Positions 19,391-29,127 are shown, numbered from the stretch's first letter. The stretch: 64,000 nucleotides of DNA from Bacteroidaceae bacterium (GCA_017416705.1 JAFQBG010000006.1:28117-92116), one strand, 5' to 3'. Made by a program: numbers and translations. Notes: generated by a model from the letters alone, not told the origin.

Positions 19391-19916
19391 CGTATTTGCC
19401 TATATGAACCTTCTCCCATTGCAATTTTTCCTCGTCGAAAGGCCTGCTTTCGCGCTCCTTATGTCCTATCGCCACAATTGAAAGCACCGCATAGTGTTCG
19501 GGCAACGCCAAAAGTTCTTTCACATTTTCTTCGGCAGAATTTTCCATGGCATCCTTACGCAAGCGTATCTGCACCCAACAAGAGCCAAGGCCGGCATCCT
19601 CCACCGCCAACTGCATTATAATAGTGGCTATTGAGGCATCCTCAATCCACACATCGGTTTTTGTGGTGTCGGCAGCAACCACGACAGCCATGGCTGCACC
19701 CTCTATCAGTTGTGCCCCGGCAGCCTTGCACACCGACAAGGCTTTAAGCATATCCCTATCCTCGACCAATATAAACTCCCAAGGGTTTATACGATGTCCC
19801 GAAGGCGACATTAATGCCGCACGTATTATATCTGCCACAACATTTTTATCCAATGGTTCGTTTGTAAAACGACGGCAACTGCGTCTGTTTTTCAATAAAT
19901 CCAAAAAACTTTTCAT
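19374..19916 (-). CDS. Nitroreductase-family flavoprotein
   Basis: 180 residues. The N-terminal RRSCRRF and the LMSPSGHRINPWEFILV segment are the FMN-binding nitroreductase fold, with LGSCWVQI and LSIVAIGH following. Such proteins bind FMN and use NAD(P)H; the substrate is unknown. It is the first gene of the run nitroreductase-DUF2520-kdsC-maf-cysK-cysE, with a TATCTTCG box at 19937-19944 just upstream on the minus strand. Confidence 0.9.
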   Translation of the reverse strand: MKSFLDLLKNRRSCRRFTNEPLDKNVVADIIRAALMSPSGHRINPWEFILVEDRDMLKALSVCKAAGAQLIEGAAMAVVVAADTTKTDVWIEDASIATIIMQLAVEDAGLGSCWVQIRLRKDAMENSAEENVKELLALPEHYAVLSIVAIGHKERESRPFDEEKLQWEKVHIGKYGANEE

Positions 19917-20056
19917 AATTACAATATTTTACTTTGCGAAGATAAATAATTCTTGTTAGAAACACAACAGATACACAGACGATACAAAAACGGAACAAAA
20001 CGATGATAAAAAAAACAAAAAATAGCCCCATGCGCTTGCACAAATTTCGAGTATCG

Positions 20057-20087
20057 TTGCAATGTGCAAAATTTTAAACTAACTTTG
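20057..20087 (+). promoter_or_regulatory. Promoter of the DUF4494-yggS operon
   Basis: TTG (20057-20059), a 20-base spacer, then TAACTTTG (20080-20087), an exact -7 match, 45 bases before the first ATG. Confidence 0.7.
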
Positions 20088-20132
20088 CAGATAACGAAAA
20101 AACATATATACACAAATTAAAAATACCTATTT

Positions 20133-20570
20133 ATGACACTAAGTTGGTTTGAATGTAAAGTAACATACGAGCGTGCAGGCGAGAAAGGCCTGAACACAAA
20201 AGTCAGCGAAGTATATCTGACACAAGGTTATACCTTCACCGAGGTTGAAAAACGTCTGACGGCGGAACTGCAACCCATGGTAACCGGCACATTCGATATA
20301 ATGAAAATGGAGCGCACAAAATACAACGAGCTCGTCGATAGCACAGAAGAAAATGCCGACAAATGGTTTAAATGCAAAATTGTAATGCTGACAATAGACG
20401 AAGTAAGTGCAAAAGAAAAAAAGACATCCGTTGTGATACTGGTGAAAGCCGAGGATGTTGCCGGAGCAGTAAAAAACCTGACAAAACACATGGAAGACTC
20501 CATTATGAACTACGACCTTGCAGCCGTAAACGAAAGCAGCATAGTTGATATATTCCGTTATGAAGGTTGA
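20133..20570 (+). CDS. DUF4494 domain-containing protein
   Basis: 145 residues, no signal peptide or membrane segment; the start MTLSWFECKVTYER is typical of DUF4494, a family of small cytosolic Bacteroidota proteins. The fold appears alpha/beta, with repeated beta strands (WFKCKIVMLTID, KKTSVVILVKAED). The gene overlaps yggS by 11 bases, and this pairing is common in the order, which suggests a link with pyridoxal phosphate balance; that link is inferred. Function is unknown. Confidence 0.85.
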   Translation: MTLSWFECKVTYERAGEKGLNTKVSEVYLTQGYTFTEVEKRLTAELQPMVTGTFDIMKMERTKYNELVDSTEENADKWFKCKIVMLTIDEVSAKEKKTSVVILVKAEDVAGAVKNLTKHMEDSIMNYDLAAVNESSIVDIFRYEG

Positions 20571-21228
20571 TATAAAAAATAATTTAGAAAGAATTAAGGC
20601 CACATTGCCCGACGGAGTGACACTCATAGCAGTATCGAAGTATCATCCCGTCGAGGCTATTGAAGCCGCATACTCCGCAGGCCAACGCCATTTTGGCGAG
20701 AGCAAAGCACAGGAATTGCGCTCAAAGCAACAGCAACTGCCCCACGACATACAATGGCATTTCATAGGACATTTGCAAAGCAATAAAATAAAATATATAG
20801 CACCGTTTGTACACCTAATTCACAGCATCGACAATTTTAAACTGCTGCAAGAAATTGACAAACAAGGAGCAAAAGCCAACCGCACAATACCTTGTCTGCT
20901 GCAAATACACATAGCACAGGAAGAGACCAAGTTTGGTTTCACCCCCGAGGAGTGTTTGTCCATGCTGCAACAAGGAGCATGGCGACAACTGCACAACACC
21001 CGTATAAAAGGCCTTATGTGCATGGCAAGCAACACCGACGACACCCAACAGATAGCACAAGAATTCAAAAAAGTAAAAGAACTTTTCGACACTATACGTT
21101 CGGAATTTTTCCATGAAAGCAATGATTTCGATATACTATCGGCAGGAATGAGCGACGACTATATGACAGCCATAGAAAACGGAAGTACGCACGTTCGCAT
21201 AGGCTCCGACATATTCGGCCCGCGCTAA
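20560..21228 (+). CDS. yggS: YggS family pyridoxal phosphate homeostasis protein
   Basis: 222 residues from the ATG at 20560 (MKVDIKNNLERIKA), preferred over the in-frame ATG five codons upstream. Motifs are LIAVSKYHP with the PLP lysine, HFGESKAQEL, WHFIGHLQSNKIK, GLMCMA and LSAGMSDDYMTAIENGSTHVRIGSDIFG. It is a single-domain PLP-binding protein of the alanine-racemase barrel type, without known enzymatic activity, which buffers PLP in the cytosol. It ends with a strong terminator. Confidence 0.95.
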   Translation: MKVDIKNNLERIKATLPDGVTLIAVSKYHPVEAIEAAYSAGQRHFGESKAQELRSKQQQLPHDIQWHFIGHLQSNKIKYIAPFVHLIHSIDNFKLLQEIDKQGAKANRTIPCLLQIHIAQEETKFGFTPEECLSMLQQGAWRQLHNTRIKGLMCMASNTDDTQQIAQEFKKVKELFDTIRSEFFHESNDFDILSAGMSDDYMTAIENGSTHVRIGSDIFGPR

Positions 21229-21230
21229 TT

Positions 21231-21263
21231 TTGCACAAAAAACAATTTTTGTGCATTTTTTTA
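21231..21263 (+). terminator. Terminator after yggS
   Basis: Inverted repeat TGCACAAAAA / TTTTTGTGCA followed by seven T, immediately after the yggS stop. Confidence 0.85.
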
Positions 21264-21271
21264 TTCCACAA

Positions 21272-21305
21272 TTTGTAGATTGTTTCCATTTTATTATTAA
21301 CTTTG
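21272..21305 (+). promoter_or_regulatory. Promoter of the acyl-CoA ligase gene
   Basis: -33 TTTG (21272-21275), a 22-base spacer and -7 TAACTTTG (21298-21305), 37 bases before the ATG. Confidence 0.65.
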
Positions 21306-21342
21306 TCGCGGTCAACAATAACAATCTACAAAACAAAAACTT

Positions 21343-22995
21343 ATGGTTAACAATCAAAGTCTGATAGGACTTTATGCAACCGCTTTCAAAGACAACTGGT
21401 TACATAGTGCCCTTACCGACTATAAAGGGACATCGTACACCTACGGCGATGTAGCGTGCCAAATAGCCAAACTGCACCTATTCTACGAAAAGAGCGGAAT
21501 TAAGCCCGGCGACCACATTGCACTATGTGGAAGAAACTGTTCACACTGGGCTATCTCATTCCTATCCGTTCTGACATACGGCGCCATAGCCGTGCCAATA
21601 TTGCACGACTTCAAAGCAGATAACGTACATAATATTGTAAACGAATCGAATTCGCGTCTGCTATTTGCAGGCGACTCCAATCGCGTGCAGTTAAATCCCG
21701 ACGAAATGCCGGCATTGGAAGGTTTGATAAGAATAGAGGATTTCTCGCTCGTTCTCAGTCGTAACGCCTCGCTCGACGATGCACATAAAAACATCAACAA
21801 GGAATTTGAGAAAAAATATCCAAACGGGTTTAGCGCATCCGACATAAACTACCACAAGGACAGCCCCGAGGATTTAGCTATAATCAACTACACATCGGGA
21901 ACAAGCGGATTCTCCAAAGGAGTTATGATACCCTATCGCGCGCTCTACAACAACATGATGTTTGCCCGCGAAGTGCTCCCCATGAAGCCCGGCATGAACA
22001 TGCTGTCCATACTGCCCATGGCACACATGTACGGCATGGCATTTGAATTCATGTACGAATTGACATGCGGCGTGCAAGTATTTTTCCTAACCCGCACACC
22101 CAGTCCACGCATCATATTCGACGCATTCAACAAAGTGCGTCCCGTAATAATAATAGCAGTACCGCTCATTATAGAAAAAATAATACGCAAAAGCGTTTTA
22201 CCCAAGCTGCAACGTCCCCTGATGCGAATTGCCACCGGCATACCAATTGTAAGCGATATAATATATCGTAAAATACGCAACCGCATGCTAAAAGCCTTTG
22301 GTGGCAACGCCATAGAAATAATTGTAGGCGGAGCAGCGTTCAGCCCCGACATAGACAATCTGCTGCATAAAATGAAATTCCCCTATACCGTGGGATACGG
22401 AGCCACCGAATGTGCCCCCATCATATGTTATAGCGATTGGAAAGAGGCCAAGGTAGGCAGTTGCGGAAAGCCCGTGATAGGAATGGAGGTAAAAATCCAA
22501 AGCAGCGACCCCGAGAAAATACCCGGCGAAATCCTTGTACGTGGCAAAAACGTAATGCTTGGCTACTACAAGAACCCGACAGCCACCGAAGAAGCATTGG
22601 ACAAAGAGGGCTGGTACCACACAGGCGACCAAGGCATAATGGACAACGAAGGCTTTTTATACATAAAAGGACGATTGAAAAACATGCTGCTTGGAGCAAA
22701 CGGACAGAACATATACCCCGAGGAGATAGAAGCCATATTAAACGAACTGCCATACGTAGCAGAATCATTGGTAATTCAAGAAGGCGAAAAATTTATAGGC
22801 CTTGTGTACCCCGACCACGACGCACTGAAAGCCGACAACATCACCAATATCGAAGAAAAAATGGAGGAGGTTCGTAAAATATTAAACAAGCAAATTCCCG
22901 CATACGAGCATCTTGCAAGCATACGTATAATGCAGGAGGAATTTGAAAAAACGCCCAAGAAGAGCATTAAACGATATTTATACGAAAGCAAATAA
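21343..22995 (+). CDS. AMP-dependent acyl-CoA synthetase (long-chain fatty acid type)
   Basis: 550 residues, ANL superfamily. Motifs are INYTSGTSGFSKGVM (P-loop, about 186-200), GYGATECAP (A5), GWYHTGDQG (A7 with the adenine-ribose Asp), RLKNMLLGANGQNIYPEEIE (A8 hinge) and the catalytic lysine near the C-terminus in KTPKKSIKRY. It would adenylate a fatty or carboxylic acid and transfer it to CoA at the inner face of the membrane. It is monocistronic, with its own promoter and terminator. Substrate length cannot be told from sequence. Confidence 0.92.
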   Translation: MVNNQSLIGLYATAFKDNWLHSALTDYKGTSYTYGDVACQIAKLHLFYEKSGIKPGDHIALCGRNCSHWAISFLSVLTYGAIAVPILHDFKADNVHNIVNESNSRLLFAGDSNRVQLNPDEMPALEGLIRIEDFSLVLSRNASLDDAHKNINKEFEKKYPNGFSASDINYHKDSPEDLAIINYTSGTSGFSKGVMIPYRALYNNMMFAREVLPMKPGMNMLSILPMAHMYGMAFEFMYELTCGVQVFFLTRTPSPRIIFDAFNKVRPVIIIAVPLIIEKIIRKSVLPKLQRPLMRIATGIPIVSDIIYRKIRNRMLKAFGGNAIEIIVGGAAFSPDIDNLLHKMKFPYTVGYGATECAPIICYSDWKEAKVGSCGKPVIGMEVKIQSSDPEKIPGEILVRGKNVMLGYYKNPTATEEALDKEGWYHTGDQGIMDNEGFLYIKGRLKNMLLGANGQNIYPEEIEAILNELPYVAESLVIQEGEKFIGLVYPDHDALKADNITNIEEKMEEVRKILNKQIPAYEHLASIRIMQEEFEKTPKKSIKRYLYESK

Positions 22996-23033
22996 ATAGA
23001 AACGCCTCGCTTTTGCGAGGCGTTTCTATTTAT
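22994..23033. terminator. Bidirectional terminator
   Basis: Long stem ATAGAAACGCCTCGC / GCGAGGCGTTTCTAT with a tiny loop between the convergent acyl-CoA ligase (+) and membrane protein (-) genes. AT-rich flanks serve both directions. Confidence 0.85.
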
Positions 23034-23064
23034 AACAGCATATAGCAACAGACAAACTATTCTA

Positions 23065-23781
23065 TCACGCCCTATTTTTTATATTGCATATAGCAACAGA
23101 CAAAAATGGCAAGGCATACAAAGCGATTTCGAGGATAGCCAAGAGCAAACGACTATTGGAAAAACCACAATATTCCACGCAAGGCACTATTCCCGACGCC
23201 GGGACAAATGCAATGAAAGCAGGAACAAAAGCAACCACCCCGTTGCACACGCCATGCACCACATCGTAGGAACTGCGGAACACACCGCACATCGTGCCAT
23301 ACACCACCGACACCGTCAGCACAACAAGAAACAACAGCAACAGCCATCCCCGCGCCAATGGCGACAACAAGAGTTCGGGTGTCACGCCCAACAGCATCCT
23401 TGCAGGCATCGAGACCCCCATGAACAGCACCGTAAGACACAGCAACAACGTCACACACGCCATGAGCAACGCCCTGCGAGTTATAGGCGACAAAGCACCA
23501 CCCGAGAACAATTTATAGCAAGCCTTAGCAAGACCCGACACATGCAGCAGAACCAACGAAGCCACACACAGCACCGAAACAGCCCAAGGCGCAGACGACA
23601 GCGACCGCATGGCAGTACGTAAAGCCCAACGCACCCCCTCGGGCGAGATAAGGCTTTCGAAATGGTTCACGCCATCGAACAAAAAGCCAAACACACTCGC
23701 CAACCACGACAGCGGCCACATGCCTACCAGCACGACGACGTACAGCAATATAAGATAGTAAGTATATCTGTTTTTACTCAT
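23065..23781 (-). CDS. Multi-pass membrane protein of unknown function
   Basis: 238 residues with about six strongly hydrophobic segments, near 8-34, 65-86, 105-128, 142-162, 178-200 and 212-232. I see no signature that names a family; a loop SPLARGW and a terminal NIKNRA basic tail suggest the positive end is cytosolic. It overlaps the 3' end of the response-regulator gene by 8 bases, so it is the third cistron of the tandem-kinase operon and may be its regulatory target or a partner. That role is inferred from context only. Confidence 0.75.
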   Translation of the reverse strand: MSKNRYTYYLILLYVVVLVGMWPLSWLASVFGFLFDGVNHFESLISPEGVRWALRTAMRSLSSAPWAVSVLCVASLVLLHVSGLAKACYKLFSGGALSPITRRALLMACVTLLLCLTVLFMGVSMPARMLLGVTPELLLSPLARGWLLLLFLVVLTVSVVYGTMCGVFRSSYDVVHGVCNGVVAFVPAFIAFVPASGIVPCVEYCGFSNSRLLLAILEIALYALPFLSVAICNIKNRA

Positions 23782-24502
23782 CGGCCTCTAAATTATCGAC
23801 ATCAATTATATGCAATTCTATTGCACGCACAACCAAGCGGGTGACATTTATTCCGCGCTGCTCGCCATCGGGGAAAAGACGCGCCACAAGGTCGGCTTGT
23901 CGTTTTTCGAGCGACTTAACACCAAACGGCATTGTTCTGAGCGAGGAAATCATTTCCTTTGTATATCCCAACGCCAAATGGCGCAAGAAACACTCGTCGT
24001 AACGGTCAATATCATATTCTATTATAGATTTTCGGCGTAGCGCATCGCGCATTACCACTTCGCGAAAACGCTCGGTGATTTTTTCGAGCACAGGCTGGTT
24101 AAATACATATCGTTTACCCGCCATAACACTCTGAATTTCGTATTTTGTGAGCAGTTCCCCTGTTTTCAGGACAATTCCGTCGGCTCCGGCATCAAGGACA
24201 TCTACCCATAGTTTTTCGTTAAGCAGTTCGCCGGTGAATATAAGAACCTTCACCGCAGGATGCTCCTTTTTTACTTTTTCGCAAATGGAGACACCTACCG
24301 TTGTGGAGCCTCCCAAGCCCAAATCGAGCAACAAAAGGTCAGGCACCTGTTTTTGCAACAGCGGATATAACTCCTTTTCGTTCATTGCAACGCCTATTAT
24401 ATCTGCCTCTTGTATCTCGGTTCTGAAAATTTCTTCTGTACCCTTTAATTCTAATTTTGCATCCTCTACAATAATAACACTGAATTTTTCACTCATAACC
24501 AT
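23774..24502 (-). CDS. Response regulator with C-terminal helix-turn-helix
   Basis: 242 residues. The receiver domain (about 6-125) has the acidic pair EDAK at the start of the fold, the phospho-acceptor Asp in LLLLDLGLGG, the Thr in LIFTGE and the Lys in VLKTGE. The C-terminal 175-242 contains a LuxR-like helix-turn-helix (RHLALGYTKEMISSL ... KSLEKRQADLVARLF). This C-terminal domain resembles the DUF5932 type found in Bacteroidales. It starts 2 bases after the tandem kinase, so the two form a two-component pair. The target genes are unknown. Confidence 0.85.
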   Translation of the reverse strand: MVMSEKFSVIIVEDAKLELKGTEEIFRTEIQEADIIGVAMNEKELYPLLQKQVPDLLLLDLGLGGSTTVGVSICEKVKKEHPAVKVLIFTGELLNEKLWVDVLDAGADGIVLKTGELLTKYEIQSVMAGKRYVFNQPVLEKITERFREVVMRDALRRKSIIEYDIDRYDECFLRHLALGYTKEMISSLRTMPFGVKSLEKRQADLVARLFPDGEQRGINVTRLVVRAIELHIIDVDNLEADE

Positions 24503-24504
24503 AT

Positions 24505-27500
24505 TTATTTAGGAAGGGCAAATGCTATTAGCGTACCCTGTTCATGTTCAGCCACTTCGATGCGTCCGCCGCGCTTGCCTGTCGCATCCTCGTGCATACG
24601 TATTATCTCTTTTGCTATAAGAAACTCCATCCTTTGCGCATAGGATGTTTCGGAATTGTTTTTCCCGGTGGGAACAAACAGCGTCGCTATGTCGTTGTGC
24701 GACAAGCGGCAGCGCGTATCCACAATTTCCACATACATGCAAATGCCGTCGTCGTATATCTTAATTTGAATAATTCCGCCACGACGCACCGACTCCAATA
24801 TGCGGAATACAGTCTCGAAAAGGAACTCCACAAGTGTCTTATCGCCATGCACAAACTGCGATGACGGATTATATTGCAATTCGACGGTCAATCCTTTCTT
24901 TGACATTTTGCGCACAAGCGACTGCCCGACGCGCTGCATTATATCGTCGATGTTCACATTGGAGAAGGCAAACGATATATCATCCAACTGCCGCATGGCA
25001 CATTCGGCAAGCACACTCAACACCGAATTATAGTAATCCACAACCTCGCGCACTGCCGACACCTTGGAATGCCACTCCTCGACATCGAAATCATTTTCGG
25101 CAAGTTGCCTCACCAGATTTCTTATTCGTCCCGGATAATAAATTGTCTCGTGCTTTATGACAGAGAGGCAATTATCCAAAACAAGATTTCGCACATGCAT
25201 ATTGTTTTCTTCGAATTTGGCGCGTTCTGTCTCCTCCTCGACATCGTCCAGATTGCTATATTTTGCAGCAAGACACACCGTTGAGTAATATACCATGGAG
25301 GCCGCATAACTTACAATCAGCTCCAATGTCACCAGTTCGTTTTTGTTCAATCGACGTGCCGTTTCAAAGACTATTGCACCCTGAACAAGCTGCTCGTCGG
25401 CATGTTGTATTATAAGTGGCAGCACCGTAGCTGTGTCATCGGCAGCCATATATGCCGTTGCTGTGTCACATGCCCGATAGGCATATACTTCGTAGCGCGA
25501 AGCGGCGTTCAGCGGATAGCATGCACAATGGCTGCCATCGCCGTTTTTCAACAGAACGGTGATACTCCCCACCGATAATTGTTCTTCGACCGAATTATAT
25601 ATTTCGCGTGCCAAATTTGACGCAATGTCGTCTATATCGACTTTGCAGCTACCCACCACACGCAATAGTCGCGAGTTTGTATCTAACAGCATGCGGGTAT
25701 TCATGCGCTGCATTATCACATGCCTTACATACATGACAATGTAGGCGACAAGCAACAATAGCAACAAGGCTGCACACACTGCCACTGCCGCATACCTGTA
25801 ATTGGCTATCTCGCGCATATTTTCGTAATGCACCACAAGCTCGCTATCCTCATGAACAAGACGATACAGAAGGGTATATATAGCGTTGTTATATCGGTAC
25901 AAAGTCCAATCGTTCACCGCCAATGCAGCCACCGCCGTCTCGTTGCGCACATCCAACAGATTGTAATATATATTCTCGGTCAAAGAGTCGGGAAACAGAT
26001 TGTTTCTCCACCAATCTATCTCGGAGTAACCGCCGCTCGGCGAAAGCGATATGGTGTCGCTCCCCCCGATAGTCTGCTTATACAGAATATTAAACTCGTC
26101 TATGGCCTGCGCGGCATATTCCAACGCCACATTGTAGTGACCTTGGACATTGCATGTGTACACCGAGTCGGCCAAGGATGCTATGTTTTCGAGCCTGACA
26201 TCATTTGCCCATAGCCCACATGGCACAAGCCACAACAGCCACAGCAACAATTTTCTTAGAACGCCTTTGGGCAAACGGAAGGAGAAACGGCTGCCCTTTC
26301 CCAATTCACTCACAATATCCAGCCGACACACCGAGAACAAAGCATCCGTCTTGCGATATTTGTCTATTATCCATTTGCAATTCATGATACCGAAGCCACC
26401 CTTCCTTGCCGACGACGAGGGGACGGCCGCCTCGGGCATATATACCTTGCTGTTTATTAGGTAATTCACTTTCTCGTCCGACATTCCCACACCGGTATCC
26501 GTAACGGATATTTCCACATAGTCCTCCCCTTCGGTTGCAGCAAGCTGCACAGTGCCTCCGCTGTGGGTAAATTTCCCGGCATTATCGACAAGGGTGTTCA
26601 TCATGAACAAAGTCAATGCTTTGTCGGCTTTTACAACCGCGCCACTGTTCTGCACCACGAGTTTTATCCCTTTCATGGCAAAGGCCTGCTCCCCTTTGGC
26701 AATTATAGCCATCAGTTCCGACAAAGAAAAATTCTCGATATGCAGACTCAGTTCGCCACGACTCATTTTTATCCAATTCTCCAATGCCACGTTGTAATCG
26801 TCCAACACAGCCGTCAATTCCGACAAATAGCCCAAGCGACGTTTCTCGCCATCGCCCTTTTGACGCGACGCTACAAGACGATTTAGTTCGTGCAACATAC
26901 GGTTCATATATGGAAACATCCCATTCACCACCGACATCAACGTGCGCTTCACCACATTCTCGCGTTTATGCTCCGACAGATATATGGTATAGAGCAGGTG
27001 CTGTTGTTCCAGCCTCGATTGTTCATCGGCAATATCGGCAATGCGTTTGCCCTCGTCTATGGCCACCGAGATATAGGGCAGCAATATTCCCAACATATCC
27101 TTTTTCGAAGTAGGCAGTTTCACGCACGACACGACACGTAGCACACAGCCGTTGCCCCCCATCTGCGGCAAGGACATATCGCAGACAAAACCGTCGCCGG
27201 CGGCGCTGTCTGTTGCATGCACTATCGCAAATGATGCCCCATCGAAAAAGCCTTTGAGTTCGGAATTCAAAATATCGGATACCGCCCTGTACACCCCCTT
27301 TTCATCGGATAAATCTTGTGGCAGTTTCGACATCAGCATGCGACACACGCGTAGAATAGCAGTAAGGTCGCCGACATAAATTTTATTTCTGTTACGCCAT
27401 TTTATATTCAAACAGACCGACACCGCTGTTGCAAATATCAACAATGCCAACAGGCAGGCAAGCCATATATAGAGCCTTTCGGCACTTTTTTCGGCAGCCA

Positions 27501-28749
27501 TCGTTCTGCTTTCCATCTGCTTATTCAGGCGTGTCGTTCGCAATAAATCAAGATAGCTGTTTCTGTTTATATCGGACAGATATTTATCGCCTATACCGGC
27601 AAATGCGCAGCTGGCTTCGCGCCTGACACTCAGCAAACATTCATGTATATTATAAATATCCTTATTATCCATTCTGGCATATTCTGCCTCCTCGTCTATC
27701 TCATACAACGACAGACCACCTGACATTTCATCGACATGCAAAGAGTTATAGTAGGTGTTTATCTCGTCCATAGCCCTTTCCAATGTCGATAGTGCCTCTT
27801 GGAATTTATCATTATATGTTTGACACGAAGCGGCAACAGCCAATGCCTCAATCATCATATAACGGTCGCCAAACTCCGAGAACTCTTCGGCAGCCTTCAT
27901 AGCCATGATGAACGGCAGTTCACTTGCATTGTATGAAGCCGCGTCTGACGACATAAACGAATAATCGGTATTGGAAATTAAATCGGGATTATCGCGCAAC
28001 AGAACAGCCAACATAAGCCTGCTGTTGGCCGTCAACCAGTTCAATTCGCCCAAAACAGCACGCCTTAGCACTACACGCATATCCTTTATACGCTCCCCGA
28101 CAGATATATCGGTTCTGTAATTGAGAATCATCGAAGCATATATACGCAATGTCGGGTCATGCAGTTCCTTGGAATATTTATGCAGATAGTTTGCTGCCCG
28201 CCGCGCCTCCTCGGTCATGCCCAAATTAACAAAATAGCATAACGAAACCGCTGCAAGCTCCATCCTTGCCGACAAGAAACGTTGCAGTTCCCCGGAAGGG
28301 AGCATATCCTTCTCCTCGTCTATACGCCTTATGCGACGTATTGCGCTCGAACGAAAATCGAAAAATTCTTTGTTGGCCGATGTACGATAGCACAACTGCA
28401 TCATCCCCACCTCAGCTGCAAGTATATCTATTTCATTTTCGGAATGTTCTATGACGTTGTTATAGCCTTTGCGTGCATCGGCAAAATTCATCATAAGAAA
28501 ATCGGCATAGGCCATGCCGTTTTTTGCAACGTCGCACGTTTCAGCGTTGGCATGCGATATGCTGTCGAGGGAATAAGTCACAGCGCGCAGTTGCAATGCG
28601 CTTTTATATTTCAATACTGCAATATCGTTATGTATGGAGTCGGCAACGAGTTTGTCGGCATGGATAATGCCATTGCTTCCGCAAGCCCCAAAAAGCACCG
28701 ACAGAAGAAACAAAAATGCGATATATACATTTACAACAATCCTTTGCAT
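24505..28749 (-). CDS. Tandem sensor histidine kinase, two modules in one 1414-residue protein
   Basis: Residues 1-23 form a lipoprotein signal (lipobox LFGAC, Cys23). Residues 24-420 are a helical, TPR-like periplasmic domain of DUF5112 type, then a membrane helix at 426-448. Residues 590-828 are a kinase core with good ATP-binding motifs (N-box MMNTLVDNAGKF 716-727, DTGVGM 751-756, KGGFGIMNC 783-791, GKGSRFSF 817-824), but no histidine at the aligned DHp position. A second signal-like stretch (832-849) follows, then a periplasmic domain (850-984) and a membrane helix at 985-1008. The second core has a proper H-box (H1200-E1201-T) but a degraded ATP site (no N-box Asn, no DxGxG). The two halves look complementary. 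First gene of a three-gene operon; TATCTTCG box at 28768-28775. Confidence 0.85.
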   Translation of the reverse strand: MQRIVVNVYIAFLFLLSVLFGACGSNGIIHADKLVADSIHNDIAVLKYKSALQLRAVTYSLDSISHANAETCDVAKNGMAYADFLMMNFADARKGYNNVIEHSENEIDILAAEVGMMQLCYRTSANKEFFDFRSSAIRRIRRIDEEKDMLPSGELQRFLSARMELAAVSLCYFVNLGMTEEARRAANYLHKYSKELHDPTLRIYASMILNYRTDISVGERIKDMRVVLRRAVLGELNWLTANSRLMLAVLLRDNPDLISNTDYSFMSSDAASYNASELPFIMAMKAAEEFSEFGDRYMMIEALAVAASCQTYNDKFQEALSTLERAMDEINTYYNSLHVDEMSGGLSLYEIDEEAEYARMDNKDIYNIHECLLSVRREASCAFAGIGDKYLSDINRNSYLDLLRTTRLNKQMESRTMAAEKSAERLYIWLACLLALLIFATAVSVCLNIKWRNRNKIYVGDLTAILRVCRMLMSKLPQDLSDEKGVYRAVSDILNSELKGFFDGASFAIVHATDSAAGDGFVCDMSLPQMGGNGCVLRVVSCVKLPTSKKDMLGILLPYISVAIDEGKRIADIADEQSRLEQQHLLYTIYLSEHKRENVVKRTLMSVVNGMFPYMNRMLHELNRLVASRQKGDGEKRRLGYLSELTAVLDDYNVALENWIKMSRGELSLHIENFSLSELMAIIAKGEQAFAMKGIKLVVQNSGAVVKADKALTLFMMNTLVDNAGKFTHSGGTVQLAATEGEDYVEISVTDTGVGMSDEKVNYLINSKVYMPEAAVPSSSARKGGFGIMNCKWIIDKYRKTDALFSVCRLDIVSELGKGSRFSFRLPKGVLRKLLLWLLWLVPCGLWANDVRLENIASLADSVYTCNVQGHYNVALEYAAQAIDEFNILYKQTIGGSDTISLSPSGGYSEIDWWRNNLFPDSLTENIYYNLLDVRNETAVAALAVNDWTLYRYNNAIYTLLYRLVHEDSELVVHYENMREIANYRYAAVAVCAALLLLLLVAYIVMYVRHVIMQRMNTRMLLDTNSRLLRVVGSCKVDIDDIASNLAREIYNSVEEQLSVGSITVLLKNGDGSHCACYPLNAASRYEVYAYRACDTATAYMAADDTATVLPLIIQHADEQLVQGAIVFETARRLNKNELVTLELIVSYAASMVYYSTVCLAAKYSNLDDVEEETERAKFEENNMHVRNLVLDNCLSVIKHETIYYPGRIRNLVRQLAENDFDVEEWHSKVSAVREVVDYYNSVLSVLAECAMRQLDDISFAFSNVNIDDIMQRVGQSLVRKMSKKGLTVELQYNPSSQFVHGDKTLVEFLFETVFRILESVRRGGIIQIKIYDDGICMYVEIVDTRCRLSHNDIATLFVPTGKNNSETSYAQRMEFLIAKEIIRMHEDATGKRGGRIEVAEHEQGTLIAFALPK

Positions 28750-28767
28750 ACATTATTTTACTCCGAA

Positions 28768-28775
28768 CGAAGATA
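28768..28775 (-). promoter_or_regulatory. -7 type box of the tandem-kinase operon
   Basis: TATCTTCG on the minus strand, 18 bases before the ATG. The same octamer precedes several other minus-strand genes in this window. Confidence 0.45.
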
Positions 28776-29127
28776 TGCGTTGCAGTTTTTATCTATAATT
28801 GCAAACTTACATAAAAGTTCCCATTTTCACGTAAATTTGATACAAAAACTTTCTTTTTACATAAAGCAAGGCGAAAAAGAATTTAAGTGGCGTAACGGAC
28901 AGAGATTATTCATTGCAATAACGGTGTCATGGCAATAGAGCATTGTGCCACAACAGCAAAATTTACTCCCCGGCACAACAAACAGCAACGATGCAGCCCC
29001 GCGTATCACTACGAAGGGCTGCGCTGGGGAATTGAATGATTAAGAAAAAGTAATTTATCTAATTGAAGTATATTTCTTTTGTTTCTATCTATATAACAAC
29101 GTCGAGCAAATTTTGTTCATCGGCAAT
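28776..29127. other. Intergenic region with a GC-rich hairpin
   Basis: About 350 bases between the kinase promoter and the rplI terminator with no convincing ORF. The only structure is a GC-rich fold at 28968-29029: CCCC (28968-28971) can pair with GGGG (29026-29029) outside GCAGCCC (28993-28999) / GGGCTGC (29016-29022). No T run follows, so it is not an obvious terminator. Confidence 0.4.

Noticed and set aside
28968-29029. GC-rich fold as a tRNA or riboswitch
   Set aside because: No tRNA arms or conserved riboswitch core are recognisable; kept only as an intergenic note.
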